Part shown: positions 6,271 to 15,459 of the stretch, one piece after another
Layout of the letters: each line of letters begins with the position of its first letter
How positions within the stretch are numbered: the stretch's first letter is position 1
Assembly: GCA_937867335.1 (NCBI GenBank)
Contig: CALMKX010000094.1
Coordinates: 1 to 57,876, forward strand
Direction of reading: 5' to 3'
From: an uncultured Acidobacteriota bacterium
GTDB taxonomy: Bacteria; Acidobacteriota; Thermoanaerobaculia; Multivoradales; SZUA-115
DNA: 57,876 nucleotides
Translations under genes and position numbers: made by a program
Notes under the pieces: model-generated
What the model saw: only the letters and a program-made list of their open reading frames with translations
The model's database searches: none
Told to the model about the DNA's origin: nothing

Positions 6271-7790
6271 CGTCGCAACGCCTCCTGGCGGCCACGCTCG
6301 CGCCAGCGGGCCCGCCGGCCACCGTCCTTGGGCCCCGAGGCCGCCACCCGGGCGCCGGCCTCGAAGTGCTCGAGAGCCGCCGCGATCACCACCACGTCTT
6401 CGAGGCCGGGCACCGGCTCGGGCCGCAGCTCGCCGGCCGCGAGCTTGCGGTCGAGCATGCCGATGTCGAGGTTGCCGGCCACGAAATCAGGGTCGGAGAG
6501 GAGGCGCCGGAAGAGCGGAGTGCTGGTCTTGATGCCCTCCACCCGCAGCTCGGCGAGGGCGCGGCCCAGGCGAGCGATGGCCTGCGGGCGATCGGCGCCC
6601 CAGACGATCAGCTTGGCGAGCATGGGGTCGTAGTGGATGGACACCTCGCCACCCTCGTACACGCCGCAGTCGTTGCGCACTCCCGGACCTTCGGGCAGGC
6701 GGAGGAGCTCGATCCTGCCAGGAGAGGGAGTGAAACCTGCGTAGGGATCCTCGGCGTAGAGGCGGACCTCGATGGCGTGCCCCCGGGGCTCGAGGTTCTC
6801 GAGCCCGGGCGGCAGGGGGTAGCCTTCGGCGATGGCGATCTGGAGCGCCACCAGATCGAGTCCGGTCACCAGCTCGGTCACCGGATGCTCCACCTGAAGG
6901 CGGGTGTTCATCTCCAGGAAGTAGAAGGCTCCGCTCGCATCCACCAGGAACTCGCAAGTGCCGGCATTGGTGTAGCCCACGGCGCTCGCTGCCGCCACTG
7001 CGGCCTCGCCCATGGCGCGGCGCAGCTCGCGGGTGGCGAAGGGCGAGGGCGCCTCCTCGAGCACCTTCTGTTGCCGCCGCTGGAGCGAACACTCGCGCTC
7101 GCCGAGCGAGACCACCTTGCCGAAGTGATCGCCCAGGACCTGGATCTCGATGTGCCGGGGCCGGTCGATCAGCCTCTCGAGGTAGACCGAGTCGTCCCCG
7201 AAGCTCGCCAGGGCCTCGGAACGGGCCGTCCGGAACGCCGGCGCCAGCTCCTCGGGGTTCATCACCCGGCGCATGCCCTTGCCACCGCCGCCGGAAGCCG
7301 CTTTGAGCATCACCGGGTAGCCGATGCGCTCCGCCGCCTCGCGGGCGGTGTCGAGATCCGGCAAGGGATCCCGCCCGCCGGGCACCACGGGCACGCCGGC
7401 GTCGATCATCCGCCGCCGGCACTCGACCTTCGAGCCCATGGCCTCCATCGCCTCGGGCGGGGGGCCGATGAAGCACACTCCTGCCTCGCGGCAGAGACGG
7501 GCGAAACGGGCGTTCTCGGAGAGGAAGCCGTAGCCGGGGTGAATCGCGTCGGCGCCGATCCTGAGGGCCAGCTCGACGATCGCCTCGGCCTTCAGGTAGC
7601 TCTCGCGGGAGGCGGCCGGGCCGATTCGATAGGCCTCGTCGGCCAGAAGCACCGGCAGGCCGGCGCGGTCCGGGTCCGAGTAGATCACCGCCGAGCGCCG
7701 GCCGAGGTCGGCCAGGGCACGGATCACCCGCACCGCGATCTCGCCGCGGTTGGCGATCAGGACTTTCTCGAAGCGGCGCCGGGTCTCCAT
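6261..7790 (-). CDS. accC: Biotin carboxylase subunit of acetyl/propionyl-CoA carboxylase
   Basis: The 509-residue ATP-grasp enzyme carboxylates the biotin of the carrier protein using ATP and bicarbonate. The N-terminal domain starts KVLIANRGEIAVRVIRA; the glycine-rich ATP loop is SGGGGKGMRRV; the metal and catalytic region includes FLEMNTRLQVEHPVTE, all canonical. The C-terminus extends about 50 residues past a stand-alone AccC (ALEHFEAGARVAASG to EALRRWS), matching the portion of fused PCC alpha chains that precedes the biotinyl domain. The carrier gene overlaps the stop. A TATGCT hexamer lies 12 bases before the ATG, but no ribosome site is clear. Confidence 0.93.
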   Translation of the reverse strand: METRRRFEKVLIANRGEIAVRVIRALADLGRRSAVIYSDPDRAGLPVLLADEAYRIGPAASRESYLKAEAIVELALRIGADAIHPGYGFLSENARFARLCREAGVCFIGPPPEAMEAMGSKVECRRRMIDAGVPVVPGGRDPLPDLDTAREAAERIGYPVMLKAASGGGGKGMRRVMNPEELAPAFRTARSEALASFGDDSVYLERLIDRPRHIEIQVLGDHFGKVVSLGERECSLQRRQQKVLEEAPSPFATRELRRAMGEAAVAAASAVGYTNAGTCEFLVDASGAFYFLEMNTRLQVEHPVTELVTGLDLVALQIAIAEGYPLPPGLENLEPRGHAIEVRLYAEDPYAGFTPSPGRIELLRLPEGPGVRNDCGVYEGGEVSIHYDPMLAKLIVWGADRPQAIARLGRALAELRVEGIKTSTPLFRRLLSDPDFVAGNLDIGMLDRKLAAGELRPEPVPGLEDVVVIAAALEHFEAGARVAASGPKDGGRRARWRERGRQEALRRWS

Positions 7791-7826
7791 CAGCCGGCGC
7801 GTAGCATAGCAGCGCGGACCGGCGCT

Positions 7827-10202
7827 CTAGCCAGCCGCCGGGGTGGGGGAGGAGCGCCGGGCGAGAGCCACCAGGGCCCCGACCAAGAGGAGGCCGGCGA
7901 AGGTGCCGCCCAGAGCACGCTGGAAAGGCCGGCGATCGACCTCCACTTCGACCCGATGCTCACCGGGCGGCACCGTGACGCCCAAGAGGTGGAGGTTCAC
8001 TCGCTGGGCCGGTACCTCGGCGCCGTCCACGAAAGCCCGGTAGATAGGAAGGAAGGTCCGTCGCAGCACCAGGACTCCACCGGCGGAAGAGTTCACCCGG
8101 GCCGCCACTCGTGCCGGCTGGTCCAGCTCCAGAGCGGCAGTACCGGAGGGGCCGCTGCGGGTTTGGGAGCCAGGGCCTTCCACCACCACTTCGCGCGTGG
8201 GATCGAAGGTCGGGTCGAGAATGTGAGCGAGGATCTGGTCGAAGTCGGCACCGCTCACCACGGTGCCCAGGAGCTGAGCCTCGCCGAGGCTGCCCGCGAG
8301 CTCGTAGAGGTACAGTTTGTTGCCGAAGCCCTCGGTTTCGGCGAGCAGGGTGGTGCCGGCCGCCGCTTCGGGCTCGAGCGGCCGGGGCAGCAGCAAATGG
8401 CTCACTCCCGAGGCGCGGGCCAGGCTCATTCGTTTCGGGTCCGACGAACCGGCCACCACTTGGTTCGCCAGCGTGCTGGCGAGCGCCCCGAGTCCTTCGG
8501 GCGAGGGGTTGAAGGCGTAGTGCAAGCCGAAGAAGGGCCCCGCCGGCGGAGCCAGCTCGGCAAAGGCGCGGCGGGTGATCCAGCGCGCCTCCGGCGCCGG
8601 GTAGTCGGCGCGGGCGAGCTCTTGTCGGCCGAAGAGCTTGTCGTAGCCGCCGTGGGCGAGCACTGCCCCCGCCGGCAGCTTTTCGGCGAGCGTGGGGCGG
8701 AGCCGATAGGGCAGGGCGGCGTCGCTGACGAAGAGGGGCTGGAGCAGGAAGAGCTGGCTTGCCGCGTGAAAGGCCAGGAGCCCGGCCGCCGCGGGCACGG
8801 CGCGACGCCGAGCGGCGAAGACCAGGCCGGCCGAGACGAGCGCTGAGCCGAGCGAGAGCAGCAAGTCGCGGGCGAGGCGCTGCCGCTCGGCTCCGGCGAG
8901 AGCGCTGCGGTTGGGCCCCATCCAGCCGGCGAGGGCGCGCTCGACTCCGCCACTCGCCAGCTCGAAGCCGATCCACACCAGGAGGAAGGCGGCCGCCAGG
9001 CCGAGCAGGGTGAAGAGCAACCGGCGCCGCGCGCCAGGGTCCTCGGCGACCAGCGCCCGCTCGAACCCGAAAGCGGCCCACAAGCAGGCGCCCAGGCTCG
9101 CCATCAGCCAGAGCTTCGCCGGGTAGCGCATGCCGCCCAGGCCCCAGATCCAGGCTGTGAGCGGGTTGTGCCGACCGAGGGCCAGAAAGAGCCCGAGCCC
9201 CAGTGCGCCGAGCCCCCACCAGGCCGCCGAATGCCGTGGCCGGCCCGCTGCCGCGAGCAGGGCCAGGCCGAGGAGGCCCGGGTAGAGCGAGATCATGAGC
9301 GGTGGATGGCCCTCGAAAAGCCGGTGCCCCCAGAAGCTGCCGGCGCCCAGGAGATCCGGCCGGCCCCAGGGGAAGGGCAGCAGCAGGTCCAGCGACTGGC
9401 GGGGCTCCCAGCTGGTGGCCGAGGCGGCTTCCCGGGAGATGCCGTAGGCACCGCGGAAAGAGCCGGGCAGCACGTGCAGGAACTCCACCAGCTGCGGCAG
9501 GGCGAGCAAGGTGCCGGCCGCGAGCGCCAAGCCCAGGGGCAGCCAGCGCCGGAAGCGCTGGGCGGGCTCCGCCTCTTCCCGGGAAACCAGCAGCACTCCG
9601 CCGGCCGCCAACAGCAACGCCTGGAGGGCGGACATCGGATCTCCCGCGAGGAGCAGCAGGCACCACAGCAAGGCCGCCGAGAGCTCGCTCCACGGTCGAT
9701 GCTCGGCGCGCAGGGCGAAAATCGACGCCGCCACGAAGGCCGGCGCCAGGGCCGCTCCGGCGACCAGGTTGTAGAAGTTGAGCTGCGAGAGGAAGAAGCC
9801 GCTGGTGGCCCAGAGGGTACCCGCCGCCCAGCTGGCTCGGCGGGAAAGGCGGAAAGCGCGGCCGAGCCCGTAGGCGGCCGGCACCGCCAGCAACAGGTGC
9901 AGCCAGAAATGGGCGTTCGCGGCCCACAAATCCTGCGCGACGAGGGAAAGGAGCTGATCCGGGTAGAGCGGGGCGGCGTTGAGGTTGCCGAGGAGAGGCT
10001 GGCCCTCGGCGCGATAGGGGTCCATCCAAGGCAGCTGGCCATTTCTCAGCGCCTCGCCCACGGCGTGGCGCATGGGCAGGTGGGTGAGGAAGATGTCCCG
10101 CAGGAACAGCGTTTCGGAGCCACGGATCAGAGGCAGGCAGGCCCAGCTCAACAAGACCAGAGTCGGCAGCGCGAAAAGAGGCCAGCGTTTCGAGTTTTTC
10201 AT
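7827..10202 (-). CDS. YfhO-like multi-pass membrane protein (GT-C glycosyltransferase-type)
   Basis: The protein has 791 residues. About a dozen membrane helices fill the first 500 residues, followed by a soluble beta-rich C-terminal region and a last helix (GGTFAGLLLVGALVALARR). The first periplasmic loop reads FLRDIFLTHLPMRHAVGEAL and LPWMDPYRAEGQPLLGN, the layout of YfhO-family proteins, in which an acidic residue just after helix 1 marks a lipid-linked-sugar glycosyltransferase. In Gram-positives YfhO glycosylates lipoteichoic acid; in Acidobacteriota its acceptor is unknown. It faces the ubiA-like gene across a 32-base divergent spacer and probably belongs to the same envelope glycan pathway. 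Confidence 0.75.
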   Translation of the reverse strand: MKNSKRWPLFALPTLVLLSWACLPLIRGSETLFLRDIFLTHLPMRHAVGEALRNGQLPWMDPYRAEGQPLLGNLNAAPLYPDQLLSLVAQDLWAANAHFWLHLLLAVPAAYGLGRAFRLSRRASWAAGTLWATSGFFLSQLNFYNLVAGAALAPAFVAASIFALRAEHRPWSELSAALLWCLLLLAGDPMSALQALLLAAGGVLLVSREEAEPAQRFRRWLPLGLALAAGTLLALPQLVEFLHVLPGSFRGAYGISREAASATSWEPRQSLDLLLPFPWGRPDLLGAGSFWGHRLFEGHPPLMISLYPGLLGLALLAAAGRPRHSAAWWGLGALGLGLFLALGRHNPLTAWIWGLGGMRYPAKLWLMASLGACLWAAFGFERALVAEDPGARRRLLFTLLGLAAAFLLVWIGFELASGGVERALAGWMGPNRSALAGAERQRLARDLLLSLGSALVSAGLVFAARRRAVPAAAGLLAFHAASQLFLLQPLFVSDAALPYRLRPTLAEKLPAGAVLAHGGYDKLFGRQELARADYPAPEARWITRRAFAELAPPAGPFFGLHYAFNPSPEGLGALASTLANQVVAGSSDPKRMSLARASGVSHLLLPRPLEPEAAAGTTLLAETEGFGNKLYLYELAGSLGEAQLLGTVVSGADFDQILAHILDPTFDPTREVVVEGPGSQTRSGPSGTAALELDQPARVAARVNSSAGGVLVLRRTFLPIYRAFVDGAEVPAQRVNLHLLGVTVPPGEHRVEVEVDRRPFQRALGGTFAGLLLVGALVALARRSSPTPAAG

Positions 10203-10219
10203 GATTGAGTCTGCGACCT

Positions 10220-10225
10220 TAGAAT
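10220..10225 (+). promoter_or_regulatory. Start-proximal -10-like hexamer before the ubiA-like gene
   Basis: TAGAAT lies 9 bases before ATG 10235, where a ribosome site would be expected. Transcription would begin within a few bases of the start codon, consistent with a nearly leaderless mRNA. No -35 match is seen. Confidence 0.35.
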
Positions 10226-10234
10226 AGGCCGCCC

Positions 10235-11104
10235 ATGCTACCTCTTCTCCGCACCATGCGGCCCGTGCAATGGGTCAAGAACCTGTTCGTGCTGGCTCCG
10301 CTGGTGTTCGCCCACCGGCTGGGCGAGACCTCCTGGATGTTGCGAGCTCTCCTCGCCTTCTGCGCCTTCTGCGCGGCGTCGAGTGCGGTCTATCTGTTCA
10401 ACGATCTCCGGGATCGCGAGGAAGACCGCAAACACCCCACCAAACGCCACCGGCCGATCGCCGCCGGCACTCTCTCGGTACCCGGGGCCTTGGTCGCAGC
10501 GTTGGCGCTGGCCGGCTTCGCGCTGGGCTCGGCCTGGTTCCTGGGCGGCTGGTTCACCCTGACCCTCGGGATTTATCTCGCCGTGAACCTGCTCTACTCG
10601 GTGGGCTTGAAGCATGTGGTGATCCTCGATGTGATGGCGGTCGCCTCGGGCTTCGTGCTGCGGGTGATCGCCGGCGCGATGGCGATCCAGGCCGTGATTT
10701 CGAGCTGGCTGGTGCTGTGCACCACCTTCCTGGCCCTCTTCCTCGCCTTCTCGAAGCGCCGGCACGAGCTGGTTCTGCTGGCCGAAGGGGCCCCGGACCA
10801 GCGCCGGGTGCTCACCCACTACAGCCCGGCCTTCCTCGATCAGATGATCAACGTGGTCACGGCCTCGGCGGTGATCGCCTACGCCCTCTACGCCGTGGCC
10901 CCCGAGACGGTGGCCAAGTACGGCAGCGAGGGTTTGATCTTCACCCTGCCGATGGTGCTCTTCGGCATCTTCCGTTATCTCTATCTGACCTACCAGAAGA
11001 CCAGCGACAGGAACCCGACGGAGGTGATCCTGCGGGATTGGCCGTTCGTGGTGAACGTCGCGCTCTGGGGTCTGGCGGTGGTCTGGGTGGTCTACGGCGG
11101 CTGA
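10235..11104 (+). CDS. Decaprenyl-phosphate phosphoribosyltransferase-like UbiA-family prenyltransferase
   Basis: The 289-residue integral membrane protein opens with RTMRPVQWVKNLFVLAPLVF, typical of the DPPR synthase branch (Rv3806c-like) of the UbiA superfamily. The metal-pyrophosphate motif NDLRDREED (NDxxDxxxD) lies near residues 68-76, followed by KHPTKRHRPIAAG. The second cytoplasmic loop carries SKRRHE. In mycobacteria this enzyme moves phosphoribose from PRPP to decaprenyl phosphate, the first step to polyprenyl-phospho-arabinose. Here it is coupled by one base (TGATG) to a GT-C glycosyltransferase, which fits export of a polyprenyl-linked pentose. The epimerase pair (DprE1/E2) is not in the window, so the final sugar is unknown. 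Confidence 0.8.
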   Translation: MLPLLRTMRPVQWVKNLFVLAPLVFAHRLGETSWMLRALLAFCAFCAASSAVYLFNDLRDREEDRKHPTKRHRPIAAGTLSVPGALVAALALAGFALGSAWFLGGWFTLTLGIYLAVNLLYSVGLKHVVILDVMAVASGFVLRVIAGAMAIQAVISSWLVLCTTFLALFLAFSKRRHELVLLAEGAPDQRRVLTHYSPAFLDQMINVVTASAVIAYALYAVAPETVAKYGSEGLIFTLPMVLFGIFRYLYLTYQKTSDRNPTEVILRDWPFVVNVALWGLAVVWVVYGG

Positions 11105-12837
11105 TGCTCCGGCGCTTCTCCTCGACCGGCTGGGCGTTCGTCCTGGCGTTCCTTGCCAATGGCCTGCTGCTCTGGCATTTCCACGATCATTACTGGTGGC
11201 CGCCGGACGAAGGTAGCTATGCCCACGTCGCCGAGCGCATCCTCGACGGCGAAGTGCTCAACCGGGACGTCCAGGACATCCATGCCGGAGCTATCAACTT
11301 CCTCAACGCCGGCGCCCTGGCTCTGTTCGGCCGCGACATGTTGGCCATGCGCTATCCGCTCATGGCCGCGGCGTGGCTGCAAGCCCTTCTCAGCTTCTGG
11401 CTGTTCCGGCGCCGGGGCCCGTGGGTGGCCCTCGTGGCGTCTCTCGTGGGCACCGCGTTCGGCGTGGTGCAGTTCCTCGATCCCACCGCCCACTGGTACA
11501 GCCTGGTTCTGTTCTGGGTCATCGCTCTCTATCTGGCCGAGGCCGACCTTGGCCGTCCCTGGCGTCTCGAGTTCCTCGGCGCCCTGGTCGGCACCCAGTT
11601 CTGTTTCCGCCAGCTCTCGGGGGTCATCACTGCCGTGGGAGTGGTGGCGTATCTACTGCTGCGCTTGCCGAACGGTAGCGGTGCCGAGCCGCCTTCCCGC
11701 CCTCCCCGGCTGGCCCGCGGGCTCGCCGTGATTCTCATGGCCGGCCTGGGCTTCTACCTGTGGATGGCGACCGATGCCAACGGCCTGGTGCTCCTGGGCC
11801 TCTGGCCGCTCGCTCTCTTGGCCCTGAGCTTCCGCCGCCTGCGGCTGCCAGATCGCGCCGTGCTCGCCCTGGCCGGCCGCCTGCTCGCCGGTGCGGTGAT
11901 CGCGGCGCTGCCGCTCGTCGCCTACCACCTCTTCCACGGGTCGCTCGCGAGTTGGCTTCGCGACATCACCGTGGTGGCTGCCTCGGTGCCGCACCTCGAG
12001 TTCATGAAGGTGCTGTCCTACGCCTCGGACTTCGTGGCAGGCGGCTTCGCCGTGCTGCTCGAACCGCGATCCCTGCTGGACGTCGCGAGCGGCCTGTACT
12101 GGCTGACCGTGCCGATGGCCTTCCTGGCAGCCGGGCTGTGGACCGCGTGGCGCCTGCGCCGCTCGCCGGCGATACCCGACGTGCTGCCGTTCCTGGCTCC
12201 GTTCTACGGCCTGGTCTCCGTGCATCTGCAGAACGCCACCTACCTCTACTTCGCCGTGGGGGTCTCGCTGCTGGCGTTGCTCTGGTTGAGCCGCGAGGCC
12301 CGGCCCGCCGTGCGCTGGGCGGTGGCGCTCTATCTGGCATCGGCTTCGATCATTGCCTTGGAATGCCAGGCCGGGCAAAGCGGCCGTCGTAGCTGGGACG
12401 CTCTGCTGCGGGGCCAGACCGAACCGGTGGTGGCGAGTGAGAGCTTGCTGCCCCGCTGCAGACTCAAGATCGAACCGTACCAGCTGAAGGTCTACCACCG
12501 GATGGTGGAGCTCATCCAACGCGAGACCCAGCCGGGAGAGGCCATCTTCGCCCTGCCCTCCCATTCCGAACTCTATTTCCTGGCCGAGCGGCGCAACCCC
12601 TTCCGCTTCTACAACTTGCTGTTGGGAGCGAAGGACCCTGAGGAACAGCAGTCGGTGCTCTCCCAGCTGGTCGCCGAGCCGCCGAAGCTGCTGATCTTCG
12701 ACCGATCGGACAAGTACGTCACGGCGTTCTCGGACGAGGTCCACGCCCGCATGGGCTCGGGCTACGAACAGATCGCTCGCATCGACGACTTCTGGATCTA
12801 CCGCCGCAGGGAGCCGTCTCAGGCGCCGAAGAACTGA
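11104..12837 (+). CDS. GT-C family membrane glycosyltransferase (PMT/ArnT-like)
   Basis: The 577-residue protein has about ten membrane helices and a soluble C-terminal part. The first external loop has HDHYWWPPDEGSYAHVAERI, with the D-E pair expected of lipid-phosphosugar-dependent GT-C enzymes (GT39/GT83 style), followed by DVQDIHAGAINFLNAGALALFG. Such enzymes transfer sugars from polyprenyl-phosphate donors on the periplasmic face. ATG 11104 overlaps the ubiA-like stop by one base, so the two are coupled, and the donor could be the polyprenyl-phosphate pentose made by that pathway. The 3' end overlaps the convergent aminotransferase gene by 19 bases. Confidence 0.75.
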   Translation: MLRRFSSTGWAFVLAFLANGLLLWHFHDHYWWPPDEGSYAHVAERILDGEVLNRDVQDIHAGAINFLNAGALALFGRDMLAMRYPLMAAAWLQALLSFWLFRRRGPWVALVASLVGTAFGVVQFLDPTAHWYSLVLFWVIALYLAEADLGRPWRLEFLGALVGTQFCFRQLSGVITAVGVVAYLLLRLPNGSGAEPPSRPPRLARGLAVILMAGLGFYLWMATDANGLVLLGLWPLALLALSFRRLRLPDRAVLALAGRLLAGAVIAALPLVAYHLFHGSLASWLRDITVVAASVPHLEFMKVLSYASDFVAGGFAVLLEPRSLLDVASGLYWLTVPMAFLAAGLWTAWRLRRSPAIPDVLPFLAPFYGLVSVHLQNATYLYFAVGVSLLALLWLSREARPAVRWAVALYLASASIIALECQAGQSGRRSWDALLRGQTEPVVASESLLPRCRLKIEPYQLKVYHRMVELIQRETQPGEAIFALPSHSELYFLAERRNPFRFYNLLLGAKDPEEQQSVLSQLVAEPPKLLIFDRSDKYVTAFSDEVHARMGSGYEQIARIDDFWIYRRREPSQAPKN

Positions 12838-13922
12838 CGCGTCGAGGCGATCACCCGCTCAACCTCCTCGTTGGTGAGCTCCGGGAAGATCGGCAGGCAG
12901 AGCACCTCGCGAGCGGCTGCCTCGGCCACCGGCAGTTCGGGCGGCTCGCCCAGGAAGGCGAGGGCGCTCTGGCGGTGGAGCGGCGAGGGATAGTGCACGG
13001 CCGCGAGGATCCCCGCCTGGTTCAGGTGGGCCTGCAGCTCGTCGCGCCGAGCGGTTCGCACGGTGTACTGGTGGTAGACGCAGTGGTAGCCCGGCCCATC
13101 CTCGAGCATCGCGAGGTCTCCCACGCCGACGAGGCCGCCGTGGTAGCGGCAGGCGATCTCGCGCCGCTTCTGGTTGTCCCCGGCGAGCAGCGGGAGCCGA
13201 CAATTCAGAACTGCCGCCTGCAGGCTGTCGAGGCGGCTGTTGGTGCCCACCTCGAGGTGGTGATAGCGCCCGGCCTGGCCGTGGTTCGCCAGGCGGCGAG
13301 CACGGGCCAGCAGCTCGGCATCCGGGCCGGTCAGAGCGCCGCCGTCGCCGAAGCAGCCGAGGTTCTTGGTGGGATAGAAGCTCCAGGCGGCGAGCTGGCC
13401 GAGGGTCCCCACCTTGCGCTCGTTCCAGCTTGCGCCGTGGGCCTGGGCGGCGTCTTCCACCAGCCAGAGCCCGTGGCGAGCGCAGAGGGCTTCAACCGCG
13501 GCGACGTCGAAGGGGCGCCCGTAGAGGTGCACGCCGATGAGGCCGACGGTGCGGGGAGTGATGCGCGAAGAGGCGTCGGCAGGATCGAGGTTGAGGGTCT
13601 TTGGGTCGACATCCACGAAGATCGGCCGGGCCCCGGCCAGCACCACCACCTCGGCCGTGGCGAAGAAGGAGAAGGCGGGCACCAGCACCTCGTCGCCGGG
13701 GCCCACGCCCAGGGCGCGCAGGGCGATCAGCAGGGCGTCCGTGCCGTTGGCCACCGCCACGCAGCCGGCAGCCCCCACCGCCTCGGCGAAGCCCTTCTCG
13801 AGCTCGCCGACTTCCGGCCCGAGGACGAAGGAGGTGTTTTCGAGGAGGCGCTGCCAGCGCTCGGCGAGAGGCTGGGCAATGCGCTGGTGGGCGCGCACGA
13901 GGTCGATCGGTGGAATTCGCAC
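12819..13922 (-). CDS. DegT/DnrJ/EryC1/StrS-family PLP aminotransferase
   Basis: The 367-residue protein begins IPPIDLVRAHQRIAQPL. It has the substrate-side ANGTDALLIALRALG, the PLP-phosphate-binding SFFATAEVV, the aspartate stacking on the cofactor in LVEDAAQAHGA, and the internal aldimine lysine in SFYPTKNLG with the GDGG turn after it. The C-terminal ANHGQAGRYHH and TNSRLDSLQAA are standard. The family makes amino sugars of nucleotide-linked sugars for surface glycans, which suits the neighbouring glycosyltransferases. Start GTG 13922 is preceded directly by a TAGAAT hexamer 6 bases upstream and no Shine-Dalgarno sequence, suggesting a leaderless mRNA. Confidence 0.9.
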   Translation of the reverse strand: MRIPPIDLVRAHQRIAQPLAERWQRLLENTSFVLGPEVGELEKGFAEAVGAAGCVAVANGTDALLIALRALGVGPGDEVLVPAFSFFATAEVVVLAGARPIFVDVDPKTLNLDPADASSRITPRTVGLIGVHLYGRPFDVAAVEALCARHGLWLVEDAAQAHGASWNERKVGTLGQLAAWSFYPTKNLGCFGDGGALTGPDAELLARARRLANHGQAGRYHHLEVGTNSRLDSLQAAVLNCRLPLLAGDNQKRREIACRYHGGLVGVGDLAMLEDGPGYHCVYHQYTVRTARRDELQAHLNQAGILAAVHYPSPLHRQSALAFLGEPPELPVAEAAAREVLCLPIFPELTNEEVERVIASTRQFFGA

Positions 13923-13928
13923 GGGCGG

Positions 13929-13934
13929 ATTCTA
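13929..13934 (-). promoter_or_regulatory. Start-proximal -10-like hexamer, aminotransferase gene
   Basis: On the minus strand TAGAAT is followed by six bases and then the GTG start. This spacing places the transcription start at the start codon. No -35 element is visible. Confidence 0.4.
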
Positions 13935-14010
13935 ACCTCGGCGGCCGGCCTGCGGCCGCTGGCGCCCCGGAAGCCTCGGCCCCGGGTTTGCGATAAGCTC
14001 GCGGCTCACC

Positions 14011-15459
14011 ATGGCTGATCCCCGCCTCGACCACCCCCTCGGCCGCGAGGTCCGGAAGGCCGCGCGATTCGCTCTCTACGCCAGCCTCACGGGGGTCCTC
14101 GCCCTCCTGGCGGTGGGTATGTTCTCGCTGCGGGTGCTCCGCCCGACCGAAGACGTGGACCGCTCCTGGGTGGACACCGACTTCAACACCGAACAGGTCA
14201 ATCTGCTTCAGAAGTACCTGCAGATCAACACCAGCCAGCCCAACGCGGACGAAATCTCCGGTGCTCGCTTCCTGGCCTCGGTGCTGGAGGCGGAGGGTAT
14301 TCCGGCGCACATCGAGTACCTCGGCGAGCGCCACGCCAACGTCTGGGCCATCCTCGAGGGCAAGAACCCGGAGGCCTTGATCCTCCACAGCCACATCGAC
14401 ACCGATCCGGTCACCGACCTCAAGGATTGGGTGCACCCGCCGTTCTCCGGAGAGATCGAGAGGCCGTATATCTACGGTCGCGGTGCCTACGACATGAAGA
14501 GCATCGCCGTGGCCGAGCTGGCCACCATGCTCGCCCTCAAGCGCAGCGGCAAGCCGCTCTCCCGTTCGGTGATCTTCCTGGCGACCGGCACCGAGGAAGT
14601 CGGCTCCGACCTCGGAACCCGCTGGGTGCTCGCTCAACATCCGGAGATCGGCAAGCGGGCGTGGGGCTTCCTCACCGAGGGCGGCGTGGTGGAAACCCGC
14701 GCGGCGAACGAGGTGAAGTACTGGGGTATCGAGTTCGTGCAGAAGCACTTCGTGGACGTCACGGTCTGCGGCCCGTCGCAAGAGCAGCTCGAGGGTCTGC
14801 GTACCGAGCTCCTGGAGGAACGGGACCAACTCAGCCCCGAGACTTCTTTCCAGGCCACTTCCACGCCTGAGCTCGAAGCCTTCCTCACCCACTACGGTCC
14901 CACCCGCGACAGCGAGCGGCTGCGCGCGATCCTCGCTCGCCCGCGCCAGCTCCACCTCGATGGCGTGGCCTACTCCGAGCTGCCGCCCTACCTCCGGGCC
15001 TTCTTCCGCGACGAAGCCATCCCGTTCCCGGTCAAAGAGATCGCAGCGGGCGACTACAGCATGCTGATCAAGATGCACCTCCTGCCCGGGGCCGACACCG
15101 AGGAAGTGCTCGCTCGGCTGCTGCCGCCCTGGAAGCGCGCCGGCCTCTCCGTGGCCGTGCACGACGAGCACAGTGCGGACCACGGCAGCCCGCTTGACCA
15201 TCCGATCTACCGCTCCCTGGAGGAGGAACTCCAGAAGGCCTTCCCCGACAGGCCCGTCGGACCTCAGTTCCTGCCCTACACCGCCACGGACTCGCGTTGG
15301 GTGCGGGCCGCGGGCATCCCCGCCTACGGCTTCTCGCCTTTCCTGGTGTTCAGCAGCGAGACGTTCCGCATTGGCCTGCCCAACGAGCGAATTTCGTTGC
15401 CGGCCTTCCTCAAGGGCTGCGAAATCTACCTCCGCGCGGTGCAGCAGCTGGTCGGCTGA
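14011..15459 (+). CDS. Membrane-anchored M20-family metallopeptidase
   Basis: The protein has 482 residues with one N-terminal membrane anchor (FALYASLTGVLALLAVGMF), so the catalytic part probably faces the periplasm. The M20 dinuclear zinc site is visible: LILHSHIDTDPV (His and catalytic Asp), GRGAYDMKS (bridging Asp), ATGTEEVGS (catalytic Glu pair) and a C-terminal GFSPFLVFSSETFR region. A dimerisation-type insert lies in the middle. Family members cleave dipeptides or N-acyl amino acids; the substrate is unknown. It sits just upstream of the first pilin, and a paralogous M20 gene lies between the two pilins. The start follows a GATAAG hexamer 13 bases upstream without a clear ribosome site. 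Confidence 0.85.
   Translation: MADPRLDHPLGREVRKAARFALYASLTGVLALLAVGMFSLRVLRPTEDVDRSWVDTDFNTEQVNLLQKYLQINTSQPNADEISGARFLASVLEAEGIPAHIEYLGERHANVWAILEGKNPEALILHSHIDTDPVTDLKDWVHPPFSGEIERPYIYGRGAYDMKSIAVAELATMLALKRSGKPLSRSVIFLATGTEEVGSDLGTRWVLAQHPEIGKRAWGFLTEGGVVETRAANEVKYWGIEFVQKHFVDVTVCGPSQEQLEGLRTELLEERDQLSPETSFQATSTPELEAFLTHYGPTRDSERLRAILARPRQLHLDGVAYSELPPYLRAFFRDEAIPFPVKEIAAGDYSMLIKMHLLPGADTEEVLARLLPPWKRAGLSVAVHDEHSADHGSPLDHPIYRSLEEELQKAFPDRPVGPQFLPYTATDSRWVRAAGIPAYGFSPFLVFSSETFRIGLPNERISLPAFLKGCEIYLRAVQQLVG

Noticed and set aside
6366-8846. Open frame of 826 codons on the plus strand opposite accC and the YfhO-like gene.
   Set aside because: It is the antisense of two well-recognised genes and its translation is His/Gln/Arg-rich with no family resemblance; a GC-rich shadow.
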